Below are positions 8,807-17,598 of a stretch of 64,000 nucleotides of DNA, piece by piece. This stretch comes from Actinoplanes aureus. GTDB taxonomy: Bacteria > Actinomycetota > Actinomycetes > Mycobacteriales > Micromonosporaceae. The position numbers and the translations under genes were made by a program. The stretch covers positions 207,317 through 271,316 of the forward strand of contig NZ_JADQTO010000008.1 of assembly GCF_015704865.1 (NCBI RefSeq), written 5' to 3'. Position 1 is the first letter of the stretch; each line of letters starts with the position of its first letter. The notes under the pieces were generated by a model, which ran no database searches, had not been told where the DNA came from, and saw only the letters and a program-made list of their open reading frames with translations.

Positions 8807-9823
8807 CTAGGCGTTGATCGGCTCGTTGAGCGGGCGCGAGGTGCCGGAGGGTGCGCGGCCGGGCTTGGCCGGGACTTCGGGGCGCTTGCGGAGCGACCAG
8901 AGCACCGCGAGGGTCGACGTCCAGACCAGGCCGGAGCCGAGCATGTGCGCGGCCACCAGGATCACCGGCAGGTGGGTGAAGTACTGGACGAAACCGATCA
9001 GGCCCTGGCTGAGTTCGACGGCGATCAGGACGGCGGCGGCGCGGACGGCCGTGGCGGGCGCGCCGGCCGCGCGCAGGGCGAACCAGAGCGCGACGCTGAG
9101 TCCGACCAGCAGGAAGACCAGGTCGGCGTGGACCTGCGAGACGGTGGCCGGGTCCAGGCCGTTGCGCTTGGCGCCCTGGTCGCCGGCGTGCGGGCCGCTG
9201 CCGGTGACGACCACGCCGGCGGCGATGACCGCGAAGCTGGCCGCGACGGTGATCCAGGTCAGCTGGCGCAGCGGGACGGGTACCAGCAGGACCGGCTCGC
9301 CGTCGCCCTCGTCGACCCGGCGCCAGAGCGCGAAGCAGGCCGCGATCAGCCCGATGGAGAGGATGAAGTGCAGGCCCACCACCCACGGGTTGAGGTTGGT
9401 GAGCACGGTGATGCCACCGACCACGCCCTGGCCGGGGACGCCGAGCGCGACCAGGACCGAGAGCCGGATCAGCGAGCGGCGGCGCCGGTTCAGGGCGCCG
9501 AGGAAGCAGGCCACGGCCAGGCCGACCAGCACCCAGGTGAGCATCCGGTTGCCGAACTCGATCACGCCGTGGACGCCCATCTCGGGCGTGGTCGTGTACG
9601 AGTCCTGGGTGCACTTCGGCCAGGTGGGGCAGCCGAGACCGGAGTTGGTGAGCCGGACGGCGGCGCCGGTGACGATCAGCGACACGTTGGCGACCAGCGA
9701 GGCCAGCGCCAGCGGGCGCAGGGCCGACCCCATGCGCCCGGCGAGGCGGGTACTGCCGAGGCGCCACAGCAAAGCGGACACCGGGCTCAGCCGGCGCGGC
9801 TGGGAGGACTTCACCCGCTGCAT
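8807..9823 (-). CDS. ctaA: heme A synthase
   Basis: A COX15/CtaA-type membrane enzyme (338 aa, about eight TM helices) that oxidises heme O to heme A. Visible motifs are GAAVRLTNSGLGCPTWPKC in the first periplasmic loop, IEFGNRM, the histidine-bearing QVHADL, and AAHMLGS. In Bacillus CtaA the third motif reads E-x-x-H-R. Here it is E-F-G-N-R, which I believe is usual in actinobacterial members. It starts with an ATG at 9823 and is divergent from sufR across 105 bp. Confidence 0.92.
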   Translation of the reverse strand: MQRVKSSQPRRLSPVSALLWRLGSTRLAGRMGSALRPLALASLVANVSLIVTGAAVRLTNSGLGCPTWPKCTQDSYTTTPEMGVHGVIEFGNRMLTWVLVGLAVACFLGALNRRRRSLIRLSVLVALGVPGQGVVGGITVLTNLNPWVVGLHFILSIGLIAACFALWRRVDEGDGEPVLLVPVPLRQLTWITVAASFAVIAAGVVVTGSGPHAGDQGAKRNGLDPATVSQVHADLVFLLVGLSVALWFALRAAGAPATAVRAAAVLIAVELSQGLIGFVQYFTHLPVILVAAHMLGSGLVWTSTLAVLWSLRKRPEVPAKPGRAPSGTSRPLNEPINA

Positions 9824-9928
9824 CGTACGCTCGTACTGGATCTTGGTTTTCCCAGCTCCGTCGACCGGTGTGATGGATCACCGGGGATCGGTTTGCAGGC
9901 ACCTGCCGAAATACGTAACGTTGGCGTT

Positions 9929-10663
9929 GTGAAAAACGAGGTGCTGATCCAGACCGGTGTGGTGGCGTCCGCCACCGCGTCGGACGGTCGCACCCGTGAC
10001 CGGGTCGCCCAGCTGCTCCTGATGCGCGGCGCCACCACGGCCGCCGAGCTCGGAGCCGAGCTGGGGCTGAGCCCGGCCGCGATCCGCAAGCACCTCGACG
10101 CGATGCTCGCCGAGAATCTCGTCGAGACGCGCGAGCTGCGCAGTGACAAGCCGCGTGGCCGGGGCCGCCCGGCCAAGGCCTTCGTGCTCACCGCCGCGGG
10201 CCGCGAAGATCTTGACAACAACCCGCACCACTACGACGGCATCGCCACCGCGGCGCTCCGCTGGATCGTCGAGCAGCACGGGCCGGAGGCGCTGAGCGCC
10301 TTCGCCGCCTCCCAGGTTCGGGCCCTCGAGCAGCGGCTGGAGGCCGCGGTCGTGTCGGCCGGACCGGATCCGATGACACGGGCGGAGGCGCTCGCCGAGG
10401 CGCTGACCGCGGAAGGCTACGCTGCCAACGCGACCACGATCGCGTCCGGCGGGCAGCTGTGCCAACATCACTGCCCGGTGGCGCACGTGGCTGCCGAGTT
10501 TCCTCAGCTGTGCGACGCCGAGACCGAAGTCATCTCCCGGCTCATCGGCACCCACGTGCAGCGCCTCGCCACCATCGCGCACGGCGACGGGGTGTGCACC
10601 ACGCACATCCCAGCCCCGCAGTGTGTACCCGCCGCAATCACGGTAAGGACAGATAATGACTGA
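9929..10663 (+). CDS. sufR: SufR-type Fe-S-sensing transcriptional repressor
   Basis: A 244-aa DeoR/ArsR-like winged-helix protein. The HTH (about residues 25-75) contains TTAAELGAELGLSPAAIRKHLDAM, and a wing follows with KPRGRGRPAKAF. The C-terminal half carries the cluster ligands C-Q-H-H-C-P ... QLC and a further GVC. SufR repressors hold an Fe-S cluster and control suf operons. The long open frame upstream (from 8633) is spurious; the GTG at 9929 fits the family. It overlaps sufB by 8 nt. A short AACG-N4-CGTT palindrome (9917-9928) immediately before the start is a possible autoregulatory operator. Confidence 0.9.
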   Translation: MKNEVLIQTGVVASATASDGRTRDRVAQLLLMRGATTAAELGAELGLSPAAIRKHLDAMLAENLVETRELRSDKPRGRGRPAKAFVLTAAGREDLDNNPHHYDGIATAALRWIVEQHGPEALSAFAASQVRALEQRLEAAVVSAGPDPMTRAEALAEALTAEGYAANATTIASGGQLCQHHCPVAHVAAEFPQLCDAETEVISRLIGTHVQRLATIAHGDGVCTTHIPAPQCVPAAITVRTDND

Positions 10664-12077
10664 CCAGATCGTCACTCAGGAAGAGCACCTTGCCGCGCTC
10701 GGCAGGTACGAGTACGGCTGGGCCGACAACGACACCGCGGGCGCGACCGCCCAGCGGGGCCTGTCCGAGGCCGTGGTGCGCAACATCTCCGGGCTGAAGA
10801 GCGAGCCGCAGTGGATGCTCGACCTTCGGCTCAAGGGCCTGCGCCTGTTCGACCGCAAGCCCATGCCGAACTGGGGCGCCGACCTCACCGGCATCGACTT
10901 CCAGAACATCAAGTACTTCGTGCGCTCCACCGAGAAGCAGGCCGCTTCCTGGGAGGACCTGCCCGAGGACATCAAGGCGACGTACGACAAGCTCGGCATC
11001 CCGGAGGCGGAGAAGCAGCGCCTCGTCGCGGGTGTCGCCGCGCAGTACGAGTCCGAGGTCGTCTACCACGCGATCCGTGAGGACCTCGAGCAGCAGGGCG
11101 TGCTGTTCCTCGACACCGACACCGCGCTGAAGGAGCACGAGGAGCTCTTCAAGGAGTACTTCGGCACCGTCATCCCGGTCGGCGACAACAAGTTCGCCGC
11201 GCTGAACACCAGCGTGTGGTCCGGCGGCTCGTTCATCTACGTGCCGAAGGGCGTGCACGTGGACATCCCGCTGCAGGCCTACTTCCGGATCAACACGGAG
11301 AACATGGGCCAGTTCGAGCGGACCCTGATCATCGCCGACGAGGGCAGCTACGTGCACTACGTCGAGGGCTGCACCGCGCCGATCTACTCGTCCGACTCGC
11401 TGCACTCCGCGGTCGTCGAGATCGTCGTGAAGAAGAACGCCCGGGTGCGTTACACGACCATCCAGAACTGGTCGAACAACGTCTACAACCTGGTCACCAA
11501 GCGCGCCACCTGCGAAGAGGGCGCGACCATGGAGTGGGTCGACGGCAACATCGGCTCCAAGGTGACGATGAAGTACCCGGCGGTCTACATGACCGGCGCG
11601 CACGCCAAGGGTGAGGTGCTCTCGATCGCCATGGCCGGCGAGGGTCAGCACCAGGACTCCGGCGCCAAGATGGTGCACGCGGCTCCGCACACCTCCTCGA
11701 CGATCATCTCGAAGTCGATCGCCCGGGGTGGCGGCCGGACCTCGTACCGGGGCCTGGTTCAGGTTCTGGAGGGGTCGTCGAGCTCGAAGAGCACGGTCAA
11801 GTGCGACGCGCTCCTGGTCGACACGATTTCCCGGTCGGACACGTACCCGTACGTCGACATCCGCGAGGACGACGTGAACATGGGTCACGAGGCGACCGTC
11901 TCCAAGGTCAGCGAGGACCAGCTCTTCTACCTGATGAGCCGGGGCCTGACCGAGGACGAGGCGATGGCGATGATCGTGCGTGGCTTCATCGAGCCGATCG
12001 CCAAGGAGCTCCCGATGGAGTACGCGCTGGAGCTGAACCGCCTGATCGAGCTGCAGATGGAGGGCGCGGTCGGCTGA
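10656..12077 (+). CDS. sufB: Fe-S cluster assembly scaffold SufB
   Basis: A scaffold subunit of the SufBC2D complex on which Fe-S clusters are built. It has 473 aa and is uninterrupted, so it lacks the intein found in some mycobacterial SufB proteins. The conserved C-terminal block is present, including C383 in VKCDALL, which aligns with the essential SufB cysteine. Its ATG lies inside the sufR 3' end (8-nt overlap), with an AAGGA ribosome site. It is the first structural gene of an eight-gene operon. Confidence 0.97.
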   Translation: MTDQIVTQEEHLAALGRYEYGWADNDTAGATAQRGLSEAVVRNISGLKSEPQWMLDLRLKGLRLFDRKPMPNWGADLTGIDFQNIKYFVRSTEKQAASWEDLPEDIKATYDKLGIPEAEKQRLVAGVAAQYESEVVYHAIREDLEQQGVLFLDTDTALKEHEELFKEYFGTVIPVGDNKFAALNTSVWSGGSFIYVPKGVHVDIPLQAYFRINTENMGQFERTLIIADEGSYVHYVEGCTAPIYSSDSLHSAVVEIVVKKNARVRYTTIQNWSNNVYNLVTKRATCEEGATMEWVDGNIGSKVTMKYPAVYMTGAHAKGEVLSIAMAGEGQHQDSGAKMVHAAPHTSSTIISKSIARGGGRTSYRGLVQVLEGSSSSKSTVKCDALLVDTISRSDTYPYVDIREDDVNMGHEATVSKVSEDQLFYLMSRGLTEDEAMAMIVRGFIEPIAKELPMEYALELNRLIELQMEGAVG

Positions 12078-12122
12078 CCGCCCCCTCTGGTTCTTGATCG
12101 ACTTCTTTAGAGCTAGGAAGAG

Positions 12123-13250
12123 ATGACTACCGAGGCCATCGCCCCGCCGAGCACCAAGTCGCAGGTGCTGCGCTCCTTCGACGTCGCCGACTTCCCGGCC
12201 CTGAACGGGCTGGAGGAGGAGTGGCGCTTCACCCCGCTCAAGCGGCTGGGTGACCTGGTCAAGTCCACCTTGCTGACCGGCGCGGCGCCGTCGGTCGAGT
12301 ACGGCGACCTGCCGGCCGGCGTGACGGTTTCCTCCGCCTCCTCGGTGGAGGACGTGCTCACGCCGTTCGACCGGATCAGCGCGCTGGCCTACGGCTCGGC
12401 CGCCGGAGTCACCCTCATCGAGGTGGCGGCCGAGGCCGAGCCGGCCGAGGCCGCCGTGATCCGGCTGGTCGGCAAGGGCGGCGACGCCGCGGCGGCGCGC
12501 ACCTTCGTGAAGGTCGGCAACTTCGCCAAGGCGACGATCATCCTGGAGCAGAGCGGTTCGGTCACCCTCGCCGACAACATCGAGGTCGTGCTCGGCGACA
12601 GCGCTCAGCTGACGTTCGTCACGCTCGCCGAGTGGGACCGCGACGCGGTCCAGGCGCAGCACGTCAAGTTCCGGGTCGGCAAGGACGCCCGGGTCCAGCA
12701 CCTGCAGGTCACTCTCGGCGGCGACCTGGTCCGGCAGTTCACCAGCGTGGAGTACGCGGGACGCGGCGGCGACGCCGAGCTCTGGGGTCTGTACTTCGCC
12801 GACTCCGGCCAGCACCACGAGCACCGCCAGCTGGTCGATCACAGCGCGCCGGACTGCCGCAGCTACGTCGGCTACCGCGGCGCGCTGCAGGGCGCGTCGG
12901 CGCACACCGTCTGGGTCGGCGACGTGCTGATCCGGGCCACGGCGACCGGCACCGACACGTACGAGATCAACCGGAACCTGATCCTCACCGACGGGGCGCG
13001 CGCCGACTCGGTGCCGAACCTGGAGATCGAGACCGGCGAGGTGGCCGGTGCCGGCCACGCCAGCGCGACTGGCCGTTTCGACGACGAGCAGCTGTTCTAC
13101 CTGATGGCACGCGGCATCCCCGAGTCCGAGGCCCGCAAGCTCGTGGTCCGTGGCTTCTTCGCCGAGCTGATCAACAAGATCCCGGTCGAGGAACTGCGCG
13201 AACGGCTCGGCGAATTGATCGAATCCCGGCTGGTCGAGGCGGGCCAGTAG
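12123..13250 (+). CDS. sufD: Fe-S cluster assembly protein SufD
   Basis: A 375-aa paralogue of SufB and partner in the SufBC2D scaffold, thought to be needed for iron entry. The beta-helix core ends in the family signature GAGHASATGRF, with H312 corresponding to the conserved SufD histidine, followed by DEQLFYLMARG. It is spaced 45 nt from sufB with AGGA just before the ATG. Its TAG stop overlaps the start of the Rieske gene by one base. Confidence 0.95.
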   Translation: MTTEAIAPPSTKSQVLRSFDVADFPALNGLEEEWRFTPLKRLGDLVKSTLLTGAAPSVEYGDLPAGVTVSSASSVEDVLTPFDRISALAYGSAAGVTLIEVAAEAEPAEAAVIRLVGKGGDAAAARTFVKVGNFAKATIILEQSGSVTLADNIEVVLGDSAQLTFVTLAEWDRDAVQAQHVKFRVGKDARVQHLQVTLGGDLVRQFTSVEYAGRGGDAELWGLYFADSGQHHEHRQLVDHSAPDCRSYVGYRGALQGASAHTVWVGDVLIRATATGTDTYEINRNLILTDGARADSVPNLEIETGEVAGAGHASATGRFDDEQLFYLMARGIPESEARKLVVRGFFAELINKIPVEELRERLGELIESRLVEAGQ

Positions 13251-13582
13251 TGGACTTCGAGTACGTCGGTCCGCTGACGGACGTGGCCAAAGGCACCGCG
13301 CTCCAGGTGGAGATCGACGGGGTCGAGGTCGCAGTCGTGCACGCTGACGACGACAACTTCTACGCGGTGCGTGACGAGTGCAGTCACGCCTCCGTGGCCC
13401 TGTCCGAGGGCGAGGTGGACGGGTGCACGCTGGAGTGCTGGCTGCACGGGTCCCGCTTCGACCTGCGTACTGGTGAGCCTTCCGGACCGCCCGCCATCGA
13501 GCCGGTGGCGACCTTCGCTGTCGAGATCCGCGACGGCGACATCTACGTTTCGACGACACCGAGTAATGGAGTAGAGCCGTGA
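13250..13582 (+). CDS. Rieske-type [2Fe-2S] ferredoxin in the suf operon
   Basis: A 110-aa non-heme oxygenase-type Rieske ferredoxin. Cluster ligands are C44-S-H46 and C63-W-L-H66, the CxH...CxxH pattern. It starts at GTG 13250, sharing a base with the sufD stop, and ends in a GTGA overlap with sufC, so it is firmly embedded between sufD and sufC. A role as electron donor during cluster assembly, or as a client that is matured on site, is inference from position. Confidence 0.92.
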   Translation: MDFEYVGPLTDVAKGTALQVEIDGVEVAVVHADDDNFYAVRDECSHASVALSEGEVDGCTLECWLHGSRFDLRTGEPSGPPAIEPVATFAVEIRDGDIYVSTTPSNGVEP

Positions 13583-14337
13583 GCACCCTGGAGATCCGCG
13601 ACCTGCAGGTTTCGGTGAAGCTGCCCGAGGGCGAGCTGAAGCCGATCCTGTCCGGTGTCGACCTGACCGTGAAGGCCGGCGAGACCCACGCCATCATGGG
13701 TCCGAACGGCTCCGGCAAGTCGACCCTGGCCTACTCGATCGCCGGCCACCCGAAGTACGAGATCACCGGTGGCTCGGTGACCCTCGACGGCGTCGACGTG
13801 CACGAGCTGACCGTCGACGAGCGCGCCCGGGCCGGCCTCTTCCTGGCCATGCAGTACCCGGTCGAGGTGCCCGGCGTCTCGGTGGCGAACTTCCTGCGTA
13901 CCGCGAAGACCGCGATCGACGGTGAGGCGCCGAAGCTGCGTACCTGGGCCGGCGAGCTGCGCGGCGCCATGGAGAAGCTGCAGATGGACCCGGCGTTCGC
14001 GCAGCGCAACGTCAACGAGGGCTTCTCCGGCGGTGAGAAGAAGCGGCACGAGATCATGCAGCTCGAGCTGCTCAAGCCGAAGATCGCGATTCTCGACGAG
14101 ACCGACTCCGGCCTCGACATCGACGCCCTGCGGGTCGTCAGCGAGGGCGTCAACCGGGTCCGCGCGACCGGGACGACCGGTTTCCTGCTGATCACCCACT
14201 ACACGCGGATCCTGCGCTACATCAAGCCGGACTTCGTGCACGTCTTCGTCGGTGGCAAGATCGTCCAGGAGGGTGGCCCGGAGCTCGCCGAGCAGCTCGA
14301 GGCCGAGGGCTACGAGAAGTTCCTGACCCGCGCCTGA
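13579..14337 (+). CDS. sufC: Fe-S cluster assembly ATPase SufC
   Basis: A 252-aa ABC-type ATPase that drives conformational change of SufB-SufD. Walker A is GPNGSGKST (residues 41-49), the signature is SGGEKK, and Walker B is IAILDETDSGLD, where SufC has the typical D-S-G-L-D. There is no membrane segment. The start is a GTGA overlap with the Rieske gene. Confidence 0.97.
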   Translation: MSTLEIRDLQVSVKLPEGELKPILSGVDLTVKAGETHAIMGPNGSGKSTLAYSIAGHPKYEITGGSVTLDGVDVHELTVDERARAGLFLAMQYPVEVPGVSVANFLRTAKTAIDGEAPKLRTWAGELRGAMEKLQMDPAFAQRNVNEGFSGGEKKRHEIMQLELLKPKIAILDETDSGLDIDALRVVSEGVNRVRATGTTGFLLITHYTRILRYIKPDFVHVFVGGKIVQEGGPELAEQLEAEGYEKFLTRA

Positions 14338-14351
14338 CCTAAGGATTGATC

Positions 14352-15581
14352 GTGAGCTTCGACGTCGCACGGGTGCGCAAGGACTTCCCGATCTTCGATC
14401 GGGAGGTCAACGGCTACCCGCTGGTCTACCTGGACAGTGCCAACACCTCGCAGAAGCCGGTTCAGGTGCTCGACGTCATGCGCGCGCACCAGGAGCGATA
14501 CAACGGCAACGTGTCCCGCTCGGTGCACACGCTCGGGACCGAGTCGACCGAGGCGTACGAGGGTGCGCGGGCCCGCATCGCGTCCTTCATCGGCGCGGCG
14601 AGCCCGGACGAGGTGGTGTTCACCAAGAACTCCACCGAGGCGATCAACCTGGTCGCCCACTCGGCCGGGCAGATGCTCCGCCTCGGGCCGGGGGACGAGA
14701 TCGTGATCTCCGAAATGGAGCATCACTCGAACATCGTCCCCTGGCAGCTCCTCTGCGAGCGGACCGGCGCCACGCTGCGCTGGTTCGGCATCACCGATGA
14801 GGGTCGCCTCGACGAGTCCCAGCTGGACTCGTTGATCACTTCGCGGACCAAGATCGTTTCGGTCGTGCACATGTCCAACGTGCTCGGGACGATCAACGAC
14901 GTGTCCCGGATCTCGGCCCGGGCGCGCGAGGTCGGCGCGTTGCTGATGCTCGACTGCTCGCAGTCGGTGCCGCACCTGCCGATGGACGTCCGGTCGCTCG
15001 GCGCCGACCTGATCGCCTTCACCGGGCACAAGATGCTCGGCCCGACCGGCATCGGCGTGCTCTGGGGTCGTTTCGACCTGCTCGCGCAGCTGCCGCCGTT
15101 CCTGGGCGGCGGCTCGATGATCGAGACGGTCACGATGACCGGGACGACCTACGCCGCGCCTCCGGCGCGGTTCGAGGCCGGCACTCCGCCGATCACCGAG
15201 GCCATCGGTCTCGGCGCGGCCGTCGATTACCTGACCGGGCTGGGCATGGAGGCGATCCACCAGCACGAGCAGGACATCACGCGGTACGCGCTGGAGCAGC
15301 TCACCGCTGTCCCGGGCGTACGGATCTACGGGCCTGCGTCGGTCGAGGGACGGGGCGGCACCGTGTCGTTCGGCGTGGACGGGGTACATCCGCACGACGT
15401 GGGACAGGTGCTCGATGCGCTCGGTGTCGAGGTGCGGGTCGGCCACCACTGTGCGCGGCCGGTCTGCTCCCGGTTCGGCGTGCCGGCGATGACCCGCGCG
15501 TCGTTCTACCTTTACACGACCACGGACGAGATCGATGCCTTGGCGCGTGGTCTCGACCAGGTGCGGAAGGTCTTCGGCTGA
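14352..15581 (+). CDS. sufS: cysteine desulfurase SufS
   Basis: A PLP enzyme (group II desulfurase, 409 aa) that abstracts sulfur from cysteine as a persulfide. The PLP lysine is K227 in FTGHKMLGP, an aldimine-region histidine lies in EMEHHSN, and the persulfide cysteine is C367 in GHHCARP. The GTG at 14352 has an AAGGA 6 nt upstream. A TTG two codons earlier is less likely. It overlaps sufU by one base. Confidence 0.97.
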   Translation: MSFDVARVRKDFPIFDREVNGYPLVYLDSANTSQKPVQVLDVMRAHQERYNGNVSRSVHTLGTESTEAYEGARARIASFIGAASPDEVVFTKNSTEAINLVAHSAGQMLRLGPGDEIVISEMEHHSNIVPWQLLCERTGATLRWFGITDEGRLDESQLDSLITSRTKIVSVVHMSNVLGTINDVSRISARAREVGALLMLDCSQSVPHLPMDVRSLGADLIAFTGHKMLGPTGIGVLWGRFDLLAQLPPFLGGGSMIETVTMTGTTYAAPPARFEAGTPPITEAIGLGAAVDYLTGLGMEAIHQHEQDITRYALEQLTAVPGVRIYGPASVEGRGGTVSFGVDGVHPHDVGQVLDALGVEVRVGHHCARPVCSRFGVPAMTRASFYLYTTTDEIDALARGLDQVRKVFG

Positions 15582-16036
15582 TGATGCTCGACGGTCTTTA
15601 CCAGGAGATCATTCTCGATCACTACAAGAATCCGCACGGGCGTGGTCTTCGGGATCCCTTCGACGGGGAAGCGCACCACGTCAACCCGACGTGTGGTGAC
15701 GAGATCACCGTACGGGTCACATCTGATTTGACCGATATTTCGTATGATGGCCTTGGTTGTTCGATCAGCCAGGCGTCCGCGTCCGTGCTGCACGAACTGG
15801 TGCAGGGCAAGGACCCGGCGGCGGCCGCGGAGATCCACCACGCGTTCGTGGAGCTGATGCAGAGCCGTGGCCAGATCGAGCCGGACGAGGAAGTGCTCGG
15901 CGACGGCATCGCCTTCGCCGGGGTGGCGAAGTTCCCGGCCCGCGTCAAGTGCGCGCTGCTGCCGTGGATGGCATTCAAGGACGCGGCCGCGCGTGCTGGT
16001 GTGGATGTGGGCGCGAGCCCTGAGGTGAAGGCGTGA
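15581..16036 (+). CDS. sufU: SufU sulfur-transfer protein
   Basis: A 151-aa IscU-like fold protein of the SufU group, which accepts sulfur from SufS through a zinc-bound cysteine. Ligands seen are C38-G-D40, C60 and C124, the classic C/D/C/C zinc set. It starts at 15581 or the adjacent in-frame ATG at 15584. The sufS TGA shares one base. Confidence 0.95.
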   Translation: MMLDGLYQEIILDHYKNPHGRGLRDPFDGEAHHVNPTCGDEITVRVTSDLTDISYDGLGCSISQASASVLHELVQGKDPAAAAEIHHAFVELMQSRGQIEPDEEVLGDGIAFAGVAKFPARVKCALLPWMAFKDAAARAGVDVGASPEVKA

Positions 16037-16079
16037 CCGCCTGTACCCAGCGACAGGGCATGCCGAAGGAGGGCACTGT

Positions 16080-16589
16080 ATGACCGACAAGACTGATGAG
16101 GTCAAGACCGTGGCGACCGCTCCGGCTGTGGCTCCGGCCGCGGGTTCGGAGGACGAGGTGCCGTCGTGGCTCGCGGCCGAGCGGGCCGAAGCCGCCGAGG
16201 CGGGAGAGCCGGTCGAGGCGCCGGACGTGAGCGTCTCCGCCGCGGCTGACGCGCCGGCGGTGAAGAAGGCGTCGACCGCCGACGTCGAGGAGGCGATGAA
16301 GGACGTCGTCGACCCCGAGCTCGGCATCAACGTGGTCGACCTGGGCTTGGTCTACGGGACCCACGTGGACGACGACAACGTGGTCACCCTCGACATGACG
16401 CTGACGTCGGCGGCCTGCCCGCTGACCGACGTGATCGAGGACCAGACCCGGCAGGCGCTCACCACCGGACCCGGCGGTGGGCTGGTCCAGGACTTCCGGA
16501 TCAACTGGGTGTGGCTCCCGCCGTGGGGTCCGGACAAGATCACCGACGAGGGGCGCGACCAACTGCGGGCCCTCGGCTTCAACGTCTGA
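16080..16589 (+). CDS. sufT: SufT / MIP18-family Fe-S maturation factor
   Basis: A 169-aa protein with a DUF59 (MIP18) domain from about residue 65 (VEEAMKDVVDPELGINVVDLGLVYG). The conserved cysteine is in TSAACPLTD. The first 60 residues are an acidic Ala/Glu-rich, probably disordered extension. Family members help deliver Fe-S clusters to targets. The start has an excellent AAGGAGGG site 8 nt upstream. It is the last gene of the suf operon, followed by a hairpin. Confidence 0.92.
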   Translation: MTDKTDEVKTVATAPAVAPAAGSEDEVPSWLAAERAEAAEAGEPVEAPDVSVSAAADAPAVKKASTADVEEAMKDVVDPELGINVVDLGLVYGTHVDDDNVVTLDMTLTSAACPLTDVIEDQTRQALTTGPGGGLVQDFRINWVWLPPWGPDKITDEGRDQLRALGFNV

Positions 16590-16599
16590 GGTACGCCGA

Positions 16600-16631
16600 G
16601 AGGGCGGTGCGCGATGAGCGTGCCGCCCTTT
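16600..16631 (+). terminator. terminator of the suf operon
   Basis: A 12-bp stem (7 GC-rich pairs, two G-U, three more pairs) with a 5-nt loop is followed by TTT, 11 nt after the sufT stop. Confidence 0.75.
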
Positions 16632-16658
16632 GTCGTACCCCGGTGGTAGAAACCGGGG

Positions 16659-17411
16659 ATGACTGCGATCCCGCCGTTCCCGGAGCTGCTGTCCCTGATC
16701 GTGGGCCGGTCGGCCGCCCTGCGCGACGCCGCCGCGGCCGGCGACCTGACGGCGCGTGTGCCAGGCTGCCCCGACTGGTCGGTCCATGACCTGGTCGCCC
16801 ATCTCGGTGCCGTCCAGCGGTTTTGGGCCGTGACCGTGGCGCTTGGCGACGACTCCGGGCCACCCTCGGCGGAGCAGCGCGGCGATCGGGAGCCGCACGG
16901 TGACCTCCTGGAGTGGTTCGAGGAGTCCACCCGCGCCATGGTGACCGCCTTGCGCGCCGCCGGGCCGGAGGCGCCGAGCTGGGCCTGGTGGGGCACGTCC
17001 GGGGCGCCGCTGACCGCTGGGGCGGTGGCCCGGCACCAGGTGCAGGAAGCGGCCGTGCACGCCTATGACGCGCAGGACGCCCTGGGCAAACCGGAGCCGC
17101 TGCCGGCCGCCGTCGCCGTCGACGGGGTGGCCGAGTTCCTGTCCGTCGGCCTCGGCTCCCTGGGCGCCTGGCCGCACCGCCCGGCCCGCGTGCAGTTCCA
17201 GGCCATCGAGGGCCCGTCCTGGACGCTCGACCTCTCCCCGGCCGGCGCAACCGCCGACCCGGCGGCGAGCGGCGAGCCGGTCACCCGCATCCAGGGGACG
17301 GCGAGTGATCTCGTGCTGGCGCTGTATCGGCGGATCCCGCTGGAGGACGTCCGGGTTGACGGAGATCGTTCGGTCGCCGAGCAGCTCCGGGAGTGGAGCA
17401 AGGCGGACTGA
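16659..17411 (+). CDS. maleylpyruvate isomerase N-terminal (DinB-like) domain protein
   Basis: A 250-aa actinobacterial TIGR03083-type protein. The N-terminal four-helix DinB-like domain carries likely metal histidines in VAHLG and in ARHQVQEAAVHAYDA. A C-terminal SCP2-like part (about 160-250) follows. The family includes mycothiol-dependent maleylpyruvate isomerase, but most members are uncharacterised, so the exact reaction is unknown. It is a monocistronic gene after the suf terminator, convergent with a hydrolase across a tandem repeat. Confidence 0.8.
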   Translation: MTAIPPFPELLSLIVGRSAALRDAAAAGDLTARVPGCPDWSVHDLVAHLGAVQRFWAVTVALGDDSGPPSAEQRGDREPHGDLLEWFEESTRAMVTALRAAGPEAPSWAWWGTSGAPLTAGAVARHQVQEAAVHAYDAQDALGKPEPLPAAVAVDGVAEFLSVGLGSLGAWPHRPARVQFQAIEGPSWTLDLSPAGATADPAASGEPVTRIQGTASDLVLALYRRIPLEDVRVDGDRSVAEQLREWSKAD

Positions 17412-17598
17412 TTCAGCTGAGGCCGGCGGTGCGGTGTCGCTGGGGAGGTGGCCGGCTGGGCTGGGCCGGGGTGCTGGTGGGGAGGCGGCGAGCCGGGCTG
17501 GGCCGAGGAACGGCGCCGGTGGGAGGTGGCGATTTGGCTCAGGCCGGGGCACGGTGCCGGTGTGGGAGGCGGCGAGCCGGGTTAGGCCGGGGGCACGG
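17412..17598. repeat. imperfect ~41-bp tandem repeat, about 4.5 units
   Basis: Units start at about 17412, 17453, 17490, 17531 and 17574 (lengths 41, 37, 41, 43, then partial). Most units begin near GAGCCGGGCTGGGCCG and the complete units end in GGGAGGYGGC. The array fills the gap between convergent genes, and its last partial unit contains the TAA stop of the hydrolase. It encodes nothing recognisable. Confidence 0.7.

Noticed and set aside
10656..12077. Possible intein in sufB
   Set aside because: The 473-aa protein is continuous with normal SufB length; no intein blocks seen.
10638..13718. 1026-aa open frame antisense to sufB-sufD
   Set aside because: Shadow of the suf genes, which have full motifs on the plus strand.
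17412..17598. CRISPR array
   Set aside because: Units are contiguous and imperfect, with no conserved-repeat/unique-spacer pattern and no cas genes nearby.
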